Below are positions 23,453 to 34,056 of a DNA stretch of 64,000 bases, one piece after another. Origin of the DNA: Gliomastix tumulicola (lineage: Eukaryota > Ascomycota > Sordariomycetes > Hypocreales > Bionectriaceae); contig BCHX01000006.1 in NCBI GenBank assembly GCA_001599755.1, positions 1,661,336 through 1,725,335 on the forward strand. The letters run 5' to 3'. The notes under the pieces are model-generated. The model worked only from the letters and a program-made list of their open reading frames with translations. It searched no databases and was not told the DNA's origin. How positions within the stretch are numbered: the stretch's first letter is position 1; each line of letters starts with the position of its first letter. Made by a program: the position numbers and the translations under genes.

Positions 23453-24099
23453 AGTACCAGCCGTAGGAGCTCTGACTCCTTTTCGTTCAACGGGGTGTGG
23501 CCTAGGTCCAGCGAACGAGGCTGTCGTGCCGCTCGACGACTGGAGCCATTGGAGCCGCGAGCTCTACTCGTGGCGCATGCCAGGAATCTGGGTCCTTCTT
23601 ATAGTTTAGAGCGAGGTTCCGCAAGCGAGTCTGCGTGTTCCAGAGGGCTTAGTTGCGAGTGGACGGAGGGACAAATGGACATGCAGGTCTCGGGATAAGT
23701 ATGGGTGATTGTTTGCACCTGTTGAAGACATGCGTGAGCTGAGATTGTGGAGACTTACAGGTTGACAAGCGAAGGTGCACTGGAAGGTCTCCACTATTGG
23801 CAACAAACCACAGCTTTTGATTGGTCGCATATACAAGCTAAGGCGCGGAAGGTTATGGCCGGGGTCTTCTCAAATCGAAAAGTCGCCTCGGCAGGAGCCA
23901 TCCTCACAAGGCTGACAAAACAAACCGTTCCTGCTAGAATCGAAAAAAAAAGTAAAATCCAAACCAAGCCAAGTCCAGCCTCGTCGGCTCCTGTTCCCTC
24001 AGCCAGACCTTCACCCGAACTCCTCATCTCCTCATCTGCGCTCCGCGACGACCTCTCCCTCGGCAGCAAGCCGTCCTTCTCCTACCACGACCGCCCACC
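23453..24099. promoter_or_regulatory. shared divergent promoter, pinin-like (-) and RDS3 (+)
   Basis: 647 nt between the two start codons. On the minus strand a short upstream ATG at about 23559 gives a 15-codon frame that ends before the pinin-like start and could act as a uORF. An A9 run lies near 23943 and CT-rich sequence at 24030-24098 precedes the RDS3 start. No other gene fits here. Confidence 0.55.
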
Positions 24100-24580
24100 A
24101 TGTCTCGACATCATCCGTATGTTTCCCAACCCCCCTCCTCCTACCCCTCCACCCTGCTCGCGAAACACCCTGCTAACAGCTCCTCCCCAGCGACCTCGTC
24201 ATGTGCCGCAAGCAGTCCGGCATCGCCATCGGCCGCCTCTGCGACAAGTGCGACGGCAAGTGCCCCGTCTGCGACTCCTACGTCCGCCCGACCACCCTCG
24301 TCCGCATCTGCGACGAGTGCAGCTTCGGCAACTACCAGAACAAGTGCGTCGTCTGCGGCGGCGAGGGCATCTCGGACGCCTTCTACTGCTTCGAGTGCAC
24401 GCGGCTCGAGAAGGACCGCGACGGGTGTCCCAAGATCATAAACCTGGGCAGTTCGAGGACAGACGTGAGTTTTTCTCGCCCCCCCTCGCCCCCTTTTTGC
24501 TCTGTGGTATGGATTGATGCTAACGTTGTATCGTGCAGTTATTCTACCAAAAGAAAACGAATCGGACGCAAACTTATTAA
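24100..24580 (+). CDS. rds3: RDS3/PHF5A, SF3b zinc-knot splicing factor (110 aa)
   Basis: Exons 24100-24116, 24191-24464 and 24539-24580 give 110 aa, exactly the size of human PHF5A. The protein is a core subunit of the SF3b complex of U2 snRNP that helps recognise the branch-point adenosine. The sequence shows the paired CxxC zinc clusters (MCRKQSGIAIGRLCDKCDGK, CPVCDSYVRPTTLVRICDEC, KCVVCGGEGISDAFYCFECT) that build its trefoil-knot fold, followed by DGCPKIINLGSSRTD and the short basic tail LFYQKKTNRTQTY, which replaces the YERKKYGFKKR-like tail of animals. The first coding exon has only 17 nt. Introns are both 74 nt. Start and stop are fixed by the family length. Confidence 0.97.
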
Positions 24581-24980
24581 CCAGAAGGTGGCCTGGGTTG
24601 GCCCGTCGGTTCTTATTGTATTTCAAGATCACACGAGGAACAATTTTGGGTGATATCAGTATAGACCTACATGCTGGTGTGCAAAAACGGCGTTTGGAGT
24701 ATTAGCACGTGTCTGGATTATCTTTCAGGTCAATCTGCCACCTTTGTAGGTGAGATATGTGGAATAATAAATTGGCAAATTATATGCCCTTTGTTCATGA
24801 AAACACACAAAGGAGAATTACTCCAGCCGCCGAAGCCCTCTCTCAAGTCTATCTCAGAGAGCAGCGGCTAAATGCTGCATCGTGATTCCATATCATACAT
24901 GAGATTCCCAGCCATAAACGCCACCCAGTCGGGGTAATGCAAAGTCATGAACGCTTCTGATACAATGAGGTCTTCTAGCC
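24581..24980. other. intergenic between convergent RDS3 and PEX26
   Basis: 400 nt of AT-rich 3'-flanking sequence with no recognisable content. Confidence 0.5.
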
Positions 24981-26425
24981 TCAGATATAGCTAACTTTTG
25001 TCCCCATTCCCACCGTAGCGAGGATCTTCGCCCAGGAGGCTCCTAGGGCACGCTTGACGCGCTCGCGCAGCGCCTTGTTCCCCATCATGAGGATGATACC
25101 CATGGCGAAAGCAAGCAGACGCATGATGATGGCGGGGTGGCGGTTCAGCGAAGCAGCGAGCTCGTCGATGATATTCCGTAAACGCGTCACGACCATCGAT
25201 GCCTTGGCTGTGAAGGTGAGGGGCGCAACGGCCTTCCCGTTCGAGTTTGATATCGACGAGCGCGCTGGTCGTATGGGGCGGCCGTCCGAGCTTGTTCTGG
25301 ATGGTCTTCTGGTGGATGATGATGCAGGTGTAGACTCGATACCGTAGTCAACCTCGCTCGGCGCCTTGGCCTCCCTCCTGGCACGTTCTTCCTCTATTCT
25401 CCGCTTCTCCCTTTCCTCGTTCTCCTGCCGCAAACGCTTGGCCTCCTCGAGCTCTCTGCGCAGCTGCTCTTCTTGTCTTTCGCGCTCTTCGCGCTCCTGT
25501 CGCTCCTGAGCCTCCTGGTCTTCCTGCAGACTCTGCAACGCCTGGAGAAAGGCCTCTCTGCGCTCCTCGTCCAGAACAGAGCTCATGGTGATGAACTCCC
25601 TGGCGTAGTCCCATTCGTTGTTGCGCAGCAAGACGTGTAGCGTGTAAAGCTCCAGAATCTTGACCCTTGCGTTGAGGTCCCGCGGGGTGTTCGCACCACT
25701 GGTTCCTTTCGCCGGTGAGCGGAATCGACTTCCCATTCTGGAGCCTGGCGCCGGAGACTGCTCGACTCGCCCGCTCAGGTCCAGATTCGGAGTGTTGGAC
25801 GAAGCCAGGAAGGCCTCTAACCGCCTCTGGTTGAGCGTCTGATCGTGTGCGTGTGCCAGTAGAATCGTTGCCCTAAGAGCCGAAGTCAGTAAACGATCCG
25901 CGTCTTAAGCAGTAGCCCTCCGACTGAGACATTGTCTTACAGGTTGATGACCACGTCCGAATCAACATCGCCCTCGACACCGTGGTATCCATTCCTCACG
26001 ACCTCCTCCCAGATCTCCCCCTCCCGCACTTTAGAGCAGAGCGTCCTCCATTCCTGCTGTCCGAACGTGTCTTTGCCCTCCTCCGGCTCGAGGTCCAAGA
26101 TCGCGTTGAGTATCGTCAGATATAGACTCCACACCTTGATCCGCGTAGTCCTCGACGCTTTCGCAACCGGTGCCAGCTCGCCCTGGAGCGATGGACTCGG
26201 AGGTGTGATTAGAGGTAATAGTGTCGTCAGAGCTTCGGGGAGGCGGCGTGTGAGGAACAACGTCGAGGCCTGACGGTAGGTCTTGGAGATGTGCGAGGAC
26301 TGTTTCGACGAGATAGATGACGACAGCGATGAGATAGAGGTGGAGAGAACGCTATGTGACATGGGATCGGTGGTGGCTGTCGCGGTGGGACTGAACGCCT
26401 GGAAGGCGCTGCCATTGGCCGTCAT
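24981..26425 (-). CDS. pex26: PEX26-type peroxisomal tail-anchored protein (458 aa)
   Basis: Exons 26425-25941 and 25872-24981 with a 68-nt intron; 458 aa. The N-terminal half is a helical repeat-like domain (SKTYRQASTLFLTRRLPEAL ... TRIKVWSLYLTILNAILDLE). It is followed by NARVKILELYTLHVLLRNNE, a Glu/Arg coiled coil (about residues 285-345) and a C-terminal hydrophobic anchor (HPAIIMRLLAFAMGIILMMG). This layout fits the filamentous-fungal peroxin 26. PEX26 is anchored by its tail in the peroxisome membrane and docks the Pex1-Pex6 AAA complex that recycles Pex5. Identification rests on layout and my memory of the family, since the sequence diverges strongly from yeast Pex15 and animal PEX26. 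Confidence 0.75.
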
Positions 26426-27486
26426 GGTTGCAGATTATGAGAAGATGGTGTAGATAAAGACGTATCCAAGATGGTAGAGGAGGCACGAGACTGTGAGCTG
26501 TCCTCGTACTTCGACAGAGGCGTTCGTAGAGACGCGACGGAGTCGAGGAACAGTCGGGAGGTTCGCAGCTCGGGTAGTGGCAATCAGGACGAGGCGAGAC
26601 AGGAAAAGAGGAGTAGAACGCGTCGTCACAAGCAGAGCTCGGACATGGTGGCCATTGGCATACCAGTCAGTCCGTGATGCGTTGGCAAGCCGATGTTATT
26701 CCCTCCTCAGAAATGCGGGTGAATGAAGTGCTGCGACGTGGACACCGCCTGTGATTGAGAGCGAAGACGTATCCGGTGTTTTCGGTCAAAAAGTCAGCTG
26801 CTGCGATCCATTTTTTGTTGTTAGCCTCGGCACCTTTTCTGGGGCAAACTGACCGCACCTTCCCGGCTCCCTCAAAAGTTGGCCGAGGCCGAACTAGAGA
26901 TCGACTGTGGGGAAGTTTCGATGGTGTCTGTTAGGGGATACTTCTGCTCACAACCAGTTTTAGGTAAGTCTCTATGTACTTTATGCCATCGTCCATCTTC
27001 ACTCAGACATCATGTTTGCATGCTGGCCATCTACGCTATCGGAGATGACGATCCTATTCTAGAAAGTCCATCATCTTCCTACACCAGTTCAAGAAAGGAT
27101 TCCCTTTTCTAACGGTCCAGTTCGCTACTCATCTCCACAGATGCTGGGCGCATAATGCGTTCGCGTATTGGCACTTAATATGGGGGGACACGCTAATAGA
27201 ACCTCGTCTAATGCCTACTAGTAGCCATGTGTCACAAGCACAAGAATCCGAGGTTCAACTCAAAGAGATCTCATGATAGTCTTTGAAAGTCATATTATGT
27301 CCTAGGCCAATAAGTCTGAAGCTGGTAGCTGATAATTCATCCAAAAACTCCATCGGGTATCCATGCTGACGCTCGCTCTAGTATATCCAAGTATATGAAC
27401 TGCTCCCTCAAAATGTAGTGCTAGCTAGAATACAGGTTCTTCTCTCTCTATATATAAGAACACAGGCTAGTGCAAGGTCCCACCGA
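26426..27486. other. intergenic, PEX26 promoter and haspin 3' flank
   Basis: About 1.06 kb with no gene. A TCTCTCTCTATATATA simple stretch lies near 27440. Otherwise nothing recognised. Confidence 0.5.
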
Positions 27487-29115
27487 TCATTGCTGCCTCC
27501 TTGGTGATCTTCTCCGGGGCGAATCTCGAAGAGTATCGTCTCGTGATAGAATGATGCTGTCTTCCTTGTCCATCATCGAGGCGCCGACGTCCACCAGCTG
27601 GTCTTCTCTCATCCACCCAGCCTCGACAGCAAAGCACACAATGTCCTCGGCGCTGCCAAAGCACGGGATGTCGAGCCCAGCGTCTGGGTTGAGGTACTTC
27701 CACATCTCTCGCGTCTCGTCCACGAAGTGCTTAAGCTCCTCCGCATCCCCCACGAAGTTCCTCGTGAGGTACGTATAGAGGTATGCCAGCCATAGGACAT
27801 TGGTATACGGGGCGTAGACCTCCCAGCTGAGAGGACCGTCGATGCCTTGGGCATATGGCACGTCGTGTGCCTCCGGTGGAAGACACGTCCGATCCGCACG
27901 GAGGAGGAACGATCGCATCTGGCGATAGACCTCGCACTGAGCCGCATGAGTGCTAGTGAAGAGGCCGAGGTCTTTCTCCATATCGTAGGCAACCGGCTTC
28001 GCAAAGTCAATCGAGAGGTCCTCTGCGCGCGACAAGCCGTAATCCAGGATGGTGATCTCAAGACCAGAGTACCCATAGAACCCCTGATCCGAATCGCCCC
28101 TTTTCCTAGGCAGTGCGACCTGCTTGACACAGAGATTGCCCTCGTGAAGGTCTCTGTGCTCGAACATGGCGATGTCCTCTGCTCTAGCAAGAGCAATGGC
28201 CTCGTGGAAGAAGATATCCCACATTTGATGCTCGCTTGTCAGCTTCCAGTCCTCCAGCGCTGTCCCAGCATCACCCAATTCCACGACGAGAAACTTGGTG
28301 TCATTGAGATATCGGCTCGGCGAAGGGTAGAATTGCGCCCTATCGGGATCCTCTCGCTTCATCCTCTTCTGGAACGCCTGGTGCGTCTCCAGCAGCTGCC
28401 TCGTCGTTTTCCCCTTGACGATGTAGCGCTCCTTGTAAACGACGAAGCCTGGGATGTCAGCAAGCCATTCTGAAATTTGAAGCTCGCCTTGGACGTCGAC
28501 ATCGTCGTGGGGCTCTTCATCCACCAGGCCAGACCGCACCTGGGCTTTCGTTTGGGGCTTGATGGGTGATTGAAGTCGGATCGTCTTGATGATGCTGGTG
28601 CCGCGCTCGTTGATCACCCTGTACACCTCGGCGTAGGAGGCTTCGGCGATCTTGATGATCTGATCGCCGGGCGGACACACTTCGTCCCAGGTCAGAGTGC
28701 GGAAGTCTGAGCCCAGGCAGGGCTGTTCTGAGACGGGCTCCAGGTTGTCCTCATGATGCACACTGACTTCGACTTCCTCCTTTACCAGCTGTAGCCCCTT
28801 TTCATCATCGGCAACTGCCGTTGTGTTCCCTCTCGCACCGTCAGGATCGCTGGACGGTTCTTTCGGCAGAGCTCCATCCTTCACGGGCGTAGGTTGGGGC
28901 GAGTCTTTCTTAGCTGGCTCCTCGACGGGCTTCCTTGTGTCCGAGATGCTGACTGAAGACAGCTTCTCAGTTACTAGGTCGATGGATGTAGTGACAATGA
29001 GCTCGTTCATAGGTTTCCGAAGTGGACTCTGTGGCAGCTCAGCGAAGAGCCTGTCCGCCTTCGTCCTCGTTGACCTCTTCCCATATCCGCGTGTAGTCGT
29101 GCCGGTGCGAGACAT
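27487..29115 (-). CDS. haspin-type serine/threonine kinase (542 aa)
   Basis: Intronless 542-aa protein. Haspin phosphorylates histone H3 Thr3 in mitosis and so recruits the chromosomal passenger complex to centromeres. The N-terminus (TRGYGKRSTRTKADRLFAEL) is the basic KRSTR-type motif found in fungal haspins, followed by a disordered linker. The kinase domain starts near residue 145 and shows the glycine-loop equivalent (KIAEASYAEVYRVINERGTS), the ATP-binding Lys in IIKTIRL, the acidic helix residue in QGELQISEWL, the catalytic EHRDLHEGNL near residue 318, and ILDYGLSRAEDL near residue 358. The DYG here differs from the DYT usual in animal haspin and the DFG of ordinary kinases. All catalytic residues are present, so it should be active. 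It is divergent from the CCDC47-like gene across 649 nt. Confidence 0.9.
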   Translation of the reverse strand: MSRTGTTTRGYGKRSTRTKADRLFAELPQSPLRKPMNELIVTTSIDLVTEKLSSVSISDTRKPVEEPAKKDSPQPTPVKDGALPKEPSSDPDGARGNTTAVADDEKGLQLVKEEVEVSVHHEDNLEPVSEQPCLGSDFRTLTWDEVCPPGDQIIKIAEASYAEVYRVINERGTSIIKTIRLQSPIKPQTKAQVRSGLVDEEPHDDVDVQGELQISEWLADIPGFVVYKERYIVKGKTTRQLLETHQAFQKRMKREDPDRAQFYPSPSRYLNDTKFLVVELGDAGTALEDWKLTSEHQMWDIFFHEAIALARAEDIAMFEHRDLHEGNLCVKQVALPRKRGDSDQGFYGYSGLEITILDYGLSRAEDLSIDFAKPVAYDMEKDLGLFTSTHAAQCEVYRQMRSFLLRADRTCLPPEAHDVPYAQGIDGPLSWEVYAPYTNVLWLAYLYTYLTRNFVGDAEELKHFVDETREMWKYLNPDAGLDIPCFGSAEDIVCFAVEAGWMREDQLVDVGASMMDKEDSIILSRDDTLRDSPRRRSPRRQQ

Positions 29116-29764
29116 CGTGGTGGTCGTATTGTCACCATTCCATTACTTTGCAGAAGATCCAAAAGCGACCACTGATATGTCCTGGATGCTGAAAAACTCG
29201 CTTGTAGTCGTTTATTAAGAGGAAAGGAGTTATAGGGTAAGGTAGTGATGGGGATAATGTTGATGATGTTGGCGGGGCAACAGTGGCTGTGGCTGGAGCC
29301 TCACATGCCACGTGGCTGACCTGCATCAACGCCTCGGACAATATCTTGCGGCTACAGGTACGAAGAACCAAATGCAGAACAAATGTTACAGATCTGGGAT
29401 AGTTGTTGGACACAGCCTATCAAAACCCTTTTTGAATATTCCGGTTGAGTGCTGCTGGACGGTTCAACTTGGAGTCTCGACCTTGAACTCCGCACATCGA
29501 GAGCTCCAAATCGCATTGTCCAATCAGCCAAAGCCAAGCCCCACCAACGATTTCAAGGGTCTGGAATCTGCACGCAACGCAAGAGTGGAGACCTCCGCAC
29601 AATGACTGTGGAGGCTTCAAGTTCTGGCAAATTTGAGGCCTTCCATTATTACGTCCCAAACGTCCTCGCGCCCCCTTGCTTTTGCTTGCCGCGCCCCGTC
29701 TCATCATCCCACGCACCCATTGCTATCGAGGGCGCGCGATCCTTGTCTCAGAGCAAAATCCATC
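29116..29764. promoter_or_regulatory. divergent promoter, haspin (-) and CCDC47-like (+)
   Basis: 649 nt between start codons. The frame of the + gene stays open upstream to 29449, but this is not needed for the protein and precedes a better start at 29765 (MADFLKNVFGGG). The last 100 nt before 29765 are CT-rich. Confidence 0.5.
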
Positions 29765-31167
29765 ATGGCGGACTTTCTGAAGAACGTGTTTGGCGGCGGC
29801 AGCCAGGCCGACAACAAGCCCGCCGCGAACCCGGACGCTGGTACGTCTCGTTGCCTCCGTGGCCACATCCATGGGGAGCGATTATGGCTGACGCGACACG
29901 CTCGCTAGACTTTGCCGACTTCGCCGGAGCGCCCGATCCCGTCCCCGAGCCCGCGCCGGTCGCGCAGGGCACAGCTACCGGCACCGGCGCCGCGGCTGCC
30001 TCGACTGCCGTTCCCTGGACGAAGTGGTACAACATCCACGAGCGCCACTCGCTCGACGAGTTCAAGCTCGAGGGCGCCATCCTCGTCGTCGGTCTCATCG
30101 TCGTCGTCTTCCACCTCATCGGCGCGCGCGCGAACCGCTCCCGCGCCAAGGCCTGGATCCGCGCCCACGCGCCCGTCCTCACCAGCGAGTTCGCGCTCGT
30201 GGGCTTCGGCGGCGTGCCCACGGTCGACGGCGACTACGGCTCCGTCGCCGCCCCGTCGCCCAAGGCCGACATCCTCATCAAGGAGAAGTCCCTGACTGAG
30301 TTCGCGACGTACGCCACCGGCCGCCAGAACACGGCCTTCATGGACGTCAAGATCGACCTGACCAAGCGCTTCAACCCCATCATCAACCTCTTCGAGACCG
30401 CCGCCTCCTTCTTCTGGGAGAGCGCCTTCGAGGCGCCCGCCGACGTTGTGGAGGCCACCCTCTACCCCTTCGACGGCAAGGAGAGCCAGACGGTCCCCTC
30501 GCTGCCTGGCGCGGCCGAGGCCCGCGCCAAGGACGGCAAGAGCTCCTACGACGCCTTCGTCTGGGCCCTCGTCAACAAGAACGTGATGCAGAAGGCCCGC
30601 GAGCAGCGCTACGACCTGTCCATCACCTTCACCAAGGACAACGGCAAGCTGCCCAGCTGGCTGACCGTCATGAGCGAGAGCGCCGAGATCACCGACTCCC
30701 TGCTCGCCAGGGAGCTCATCGAGGCCATCGAGGCCGCCGGCGACCTGTTCGAGTACCTCATCATCAGCGACCAGCCGACCGACAAGCCCAAGACCCTCGC
30801 CGAGACGACGCCCAGCAAGCGCCTCATCCTCAAGTACCGCCTGCCCTCGGGCAGCGACTACACCGCGCTCGTGCCGCTCTTCACCTACTTCCTGCGCCTG
30901 CCCGACGTCCTCGTCCAGACGGCGCACTTCCGCCCCGAGGTCGCCAAGAAGGTCCGCGTCACCCGCGAGGCCATGTCCAAGGAGCTCAAGAAGATCGCCG
31001 ACGAGGAGAAGGCCGAGGAGCGCACCCTCGAGAGGGAGAAGGCCAAGAAGGCCAAGCGCGACGCGGAGCTCGCCGGCCTCGACGCCAAGGCGCAGAAGAA
31101 GTACCTCGAGAAGGAGAAGGAGAAGGAGATGCGCAAGTCTCAGAAGAAGATGACAATGCGCGGCTGA
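29765..31167 (+). CDS. CCDC47-like ER membrane protein (DUF1682, 444 aa)
   Basis: Exons 29765-29840 and 29909-31167 with a 68-nt intron at phase 1; 444 aa. This is the fungal homologue of CCDC47/calumin (DUF1682). In animals it works with Asterix as the PAT complex, an intramembrane chaperone of multipass proteins at the ER translocon, and affects ER calcium. Seen here: a short N-terminal segment (MADFLKNVFGGGSQAD); one membrane span near residues 90-110 (LEGAILVVGLIVVVFHLIGA); the conserved globular DUF1682 region (SEFALVGFGG ... YATGRQNTAFMDVKIDLTKR ... DDVLVQTAHFRPEV-like end); and a long Lys/Glu-rich coiled-coil tail from about residue 385. Third positions are very GC-rich, which suggests high expression. 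The start matches the usual fungal N-terminus. Confidence 0.9.
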
Positions 31168-31604
31168 GCCTCGGAGACTGAGGAGAGGGCTGCTCTCAGC
31201 TTCAGCCCGGTTTCAATTTTTCTTCTTCAACATGATTACCAGGAGGCGTAATGTCATAAAACCAAACCATGTGGGAGGGTGTCAAGGGAGCGGGTTTCAC
31301 TGATTCACGGGCTTCACGGGCTTCACTGACTCATATCTTGAATATAATACATGTCACATTTTATATGGCAGTTCCATGCTTTGGGTCCGCCTCAATAGTA
31401 GTAGTTAGTATTCGGGTCGCGATACTGGGGAAAATGGGAAGGACATAAAGAACTTTCTTGTATCAATAAAATTATTAAACATGAAAATCGGTCTACTGGT
31501 CTAATGGTCAAACAGAACCGCAGGGACGAGCCAGGAGAGGACAGATTACGATGAAGGAGGGGATTCCTCCCGCTCGGCTCGAACTGCCGCCGACTCACCG
31601 CCGA
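31168..31604. other. intergenic between convergent CCDC47-like and catalase
   Basis: 437 nt of 3'-flanking DNA. A short GGTCTAATGGTCA stretch near 31498 resembles a tRNA D-arm but no tRNA folds around it. Confidence 0.5.
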
Positions 31605-34056
31605 TCACTCGTCAATCGCAAACCGATCGGTGAACTTGAACGTCGCTAGACCGTCCCTGAACTCCTCCACAATCTCGTCGACGCCTGCCACTTTGTACAC
31701 ACCCTCGCCCTCGGCGGCATTGATCGTGTTAAGCACGGAGTCTGCGCCGCCCAGGAAACCGACGGGCTTGCCCCAGTTGTACCCATCTGCGAGGATCTGG
31801 GCAGGTCGGCGAGGTGGGTAAAGTGTCGACTTGGTGGTGGTGTTGAAGAGGCTCTCTGTGCCCTCGGCGACGATGATGCCGTCGAAGCCGATAGCCTCAG
31901 CCTGGGAGTACGTCAGGTCCACACGCTCGCTTAGAGTCTCAGCGACAGTGACGACGGTGACGTTGTCCTTGGCGAATGCTTCCCTCAGGGCGTCCGCCTG
32001 CGACAGGGACTCGTCTGAGGAGGTCGATGCAAGGACACCAACGCGGAGGGTCGCGATGGAGGGGAGCTTCTCGCTGAAGATGCTGATGCCCGCGGTGGTG
32101 TTGTCATGGTAGTAGGTGTCATCTGCAGCGGGAGCTTCCAGACCGATAGCCTTTGCGACTCGCACGGCAATGTCGTGGCTGACCTTGTTGAGCTGGGTCA
32201 AGACATTCTCCTGGATGGCGGGGTTGATGTGGCTCGTCTCGAAGCGGATGGCGTCGATGAGGAACTGCTTCTCGATGGCGCTTAGGGAGTTGTAGAAGAG
32301 ACGAGGCTGGGACCAGTGGTCGCCAAAGGTCGAAGGGCGCTTGCGGATGAGGTTGCCAGAGATCTTACGGCCTGGGGCGGTGAAGAAACCTCGCCCGGTA
32401 TCTTGGCTGGCCTGCTGAGGATAGCCACCGTTCAGCGTGTTGGGGGAGTCTGGGTTGCTCCAAGTTAGTGGTGAACATGCGAAAAAGACACAAGCTCTTC
32501 AGCAGGATGGATGTGACATACAGGCAACAGTATTCTTATGAATGAAGTTTTGGCCAGCACCGTCGCGGTTGTTGTTGTGGATGGGAACAACAGGACGGTT
32601 GATGGGGAGCTGCTCAAAGTTGGGACCTCCGTGGCGGTTGATCTGGGTGTCAAGGTACGAGAAGATGCGACCCTGAAGCAGAGGATCCTCGGTGAAGTCG
32701 ATACCACGAACGATGTGTCCAGGTTGGAACTGAGAACAGCTGTTAGCAATCTTTGTATTCGCTCGACCTAGTATGGGTTATCCTTACCATGACCTGCTCA
32801 ACTTCAGCAAAGTAGTTGATGGGGTTGACGTCCAGTCTCAGAACTCCAAGCGGCTGCAGAGGAGCAAGCTCCTCGGGGATGATCTTAGTCGGGTCCAGGA
32901 CGTCAAAACCAAATGCCGTGGCCTGGTCCTCATCAATAACCTGGACGTTGAGCTCCCACTCGGGGAAGTTCCCGGACTCGATGGCATCCCAGAGGTCCTG
33001 GCGGTGAAAGTCGGCGTTCTTGCCTGCGATGTGCTGAGCCTCATCCCAGACCAAGCTGGCCTTGCCCTGCTTGGACTTGAAGTGCCACTTGACCAGCTTT
33101 GACTCGCCCTCATCCGTGACGACGCGATAAGTGTGGACTCCGAACCCATCCTGTGTGTTTCACAGATTGTCAGCTTGGTGACACCCCACAACACCGAGAA
33201 TCTTTACTCACCATGTGCCGGTAGCTCCGAGGGATACCGTAGCCAGCCATGGCCCAGAAAAGGGTGTGGAGAGTTGTCGTCTGCTGGCTGAAGAAGTCCC
33301 ATGCCGTGTCGTGGGCAGTCGCGCCTTGTGGCATCTCCCGGTCAGGCCTGGGCTTGACACTGTGGATGAGATCTGGGAACTGGATGGCATCTTGGATGAA
33401 GAAGACGGGGATGTTGTTTCCCACTATGTCGAAGTTGCCTTCATCAGTGTAACTGCTGGTCGTCAGCAATTGTGCTCGCCGACGAAGGAGCGGGGTTGTT
33501 TGGCACTCACAATCGTGTGGCAAAGCCATGCACGTCTCGGGCAGTGTCAGCACTGCCCCTGGATCCCGCAACCGTGGAGAAGCGGATGAAGATGGGCGTC
33601 TCTTTGCCTTCTTCTGACAAGAAGGAGGCACCGGTAATGTTGCTGTAGTCTCCATAGCTAGTGAAGGTGCCGTGAGCACCGGCACCGCGGGCATGAACAG
33701 CTCTCTCAGGAACCTGAAGGGAAAAGGGTCAGCGACTGCTCACGGAGTGGCAGTGACTGCGCGGCAAGGTAACATACGCGTTCGTGATCAAAGTGAGTGA
33801 TCTTCTGGCGGAAGATGAAGTCCTCAAGGAGAACAGAGCCGCGATCGCCAGCTCTAAGACTTTCCTGGTCCCCGATGTTGCCGCCAACATCAGAGGTGAG
33901 GTACCCCTCAGAGTCGTCCACTTCATATTCCGACAGGTGGTCTCGGGAGACACGTTGGGCTCTGGCAGCGAGGCTGCCGACGTCAGCAAATGGGCATTGC
34001 GCTCGCGCGACTCCAGCAGCCCCGAGCAGGGCAAAGAGGATAGAAGAACGGGCCAT
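31605..34056 (-). CDS. secreted large-subunit catalase (716 aa)
   Basis: Minus-strand exons 34056-33778, 33713-33511, 33452-33212, 33150-32788, 32729-32518 and 32457-31605; 716 aa, the size of clade-2 large catalases such as fungal CatB/Cat-3. It breaks down hydrogen peroxide. A signal peptide is visible (MARSSILFALLGAAGVARA), so it should be secreted or wall-bound. Catalytic His lies in PERAVHARGAGAHG, the distal Asn in VGNNIPVFFIQDA, and the proximal haem Tyr in GRIFSYLDTQINRHGG. The last ~150 residues (IATLRVGVLASTSSDE ... DGIIVAEGTESL) form the flavodoxin/DJ-1-like C-terminal domain of large catalases. The junction between exons 5 and 6 is uncertain: the strong donor GTATGT at 32521 is out of frame, and the in-frame solution uses GTCACA at 32517 with acceptor TTGGAG. 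The other boundaries are canonical. Confidence 0.93.

Noticed and set aside
29905..30927. 340-aa antisense frame under the CCDC47-like gene
   Set aside because: Mirror of a GC-rich coding strand; Gly/Ala/Glu/Leu-repetitive with no domain.
31490..31560. GGTCTAATGGTCA resembling a tRNA D-arm
   Set aside because: No matching T-arm or acceptor stem could be found at the right distances on this strand.
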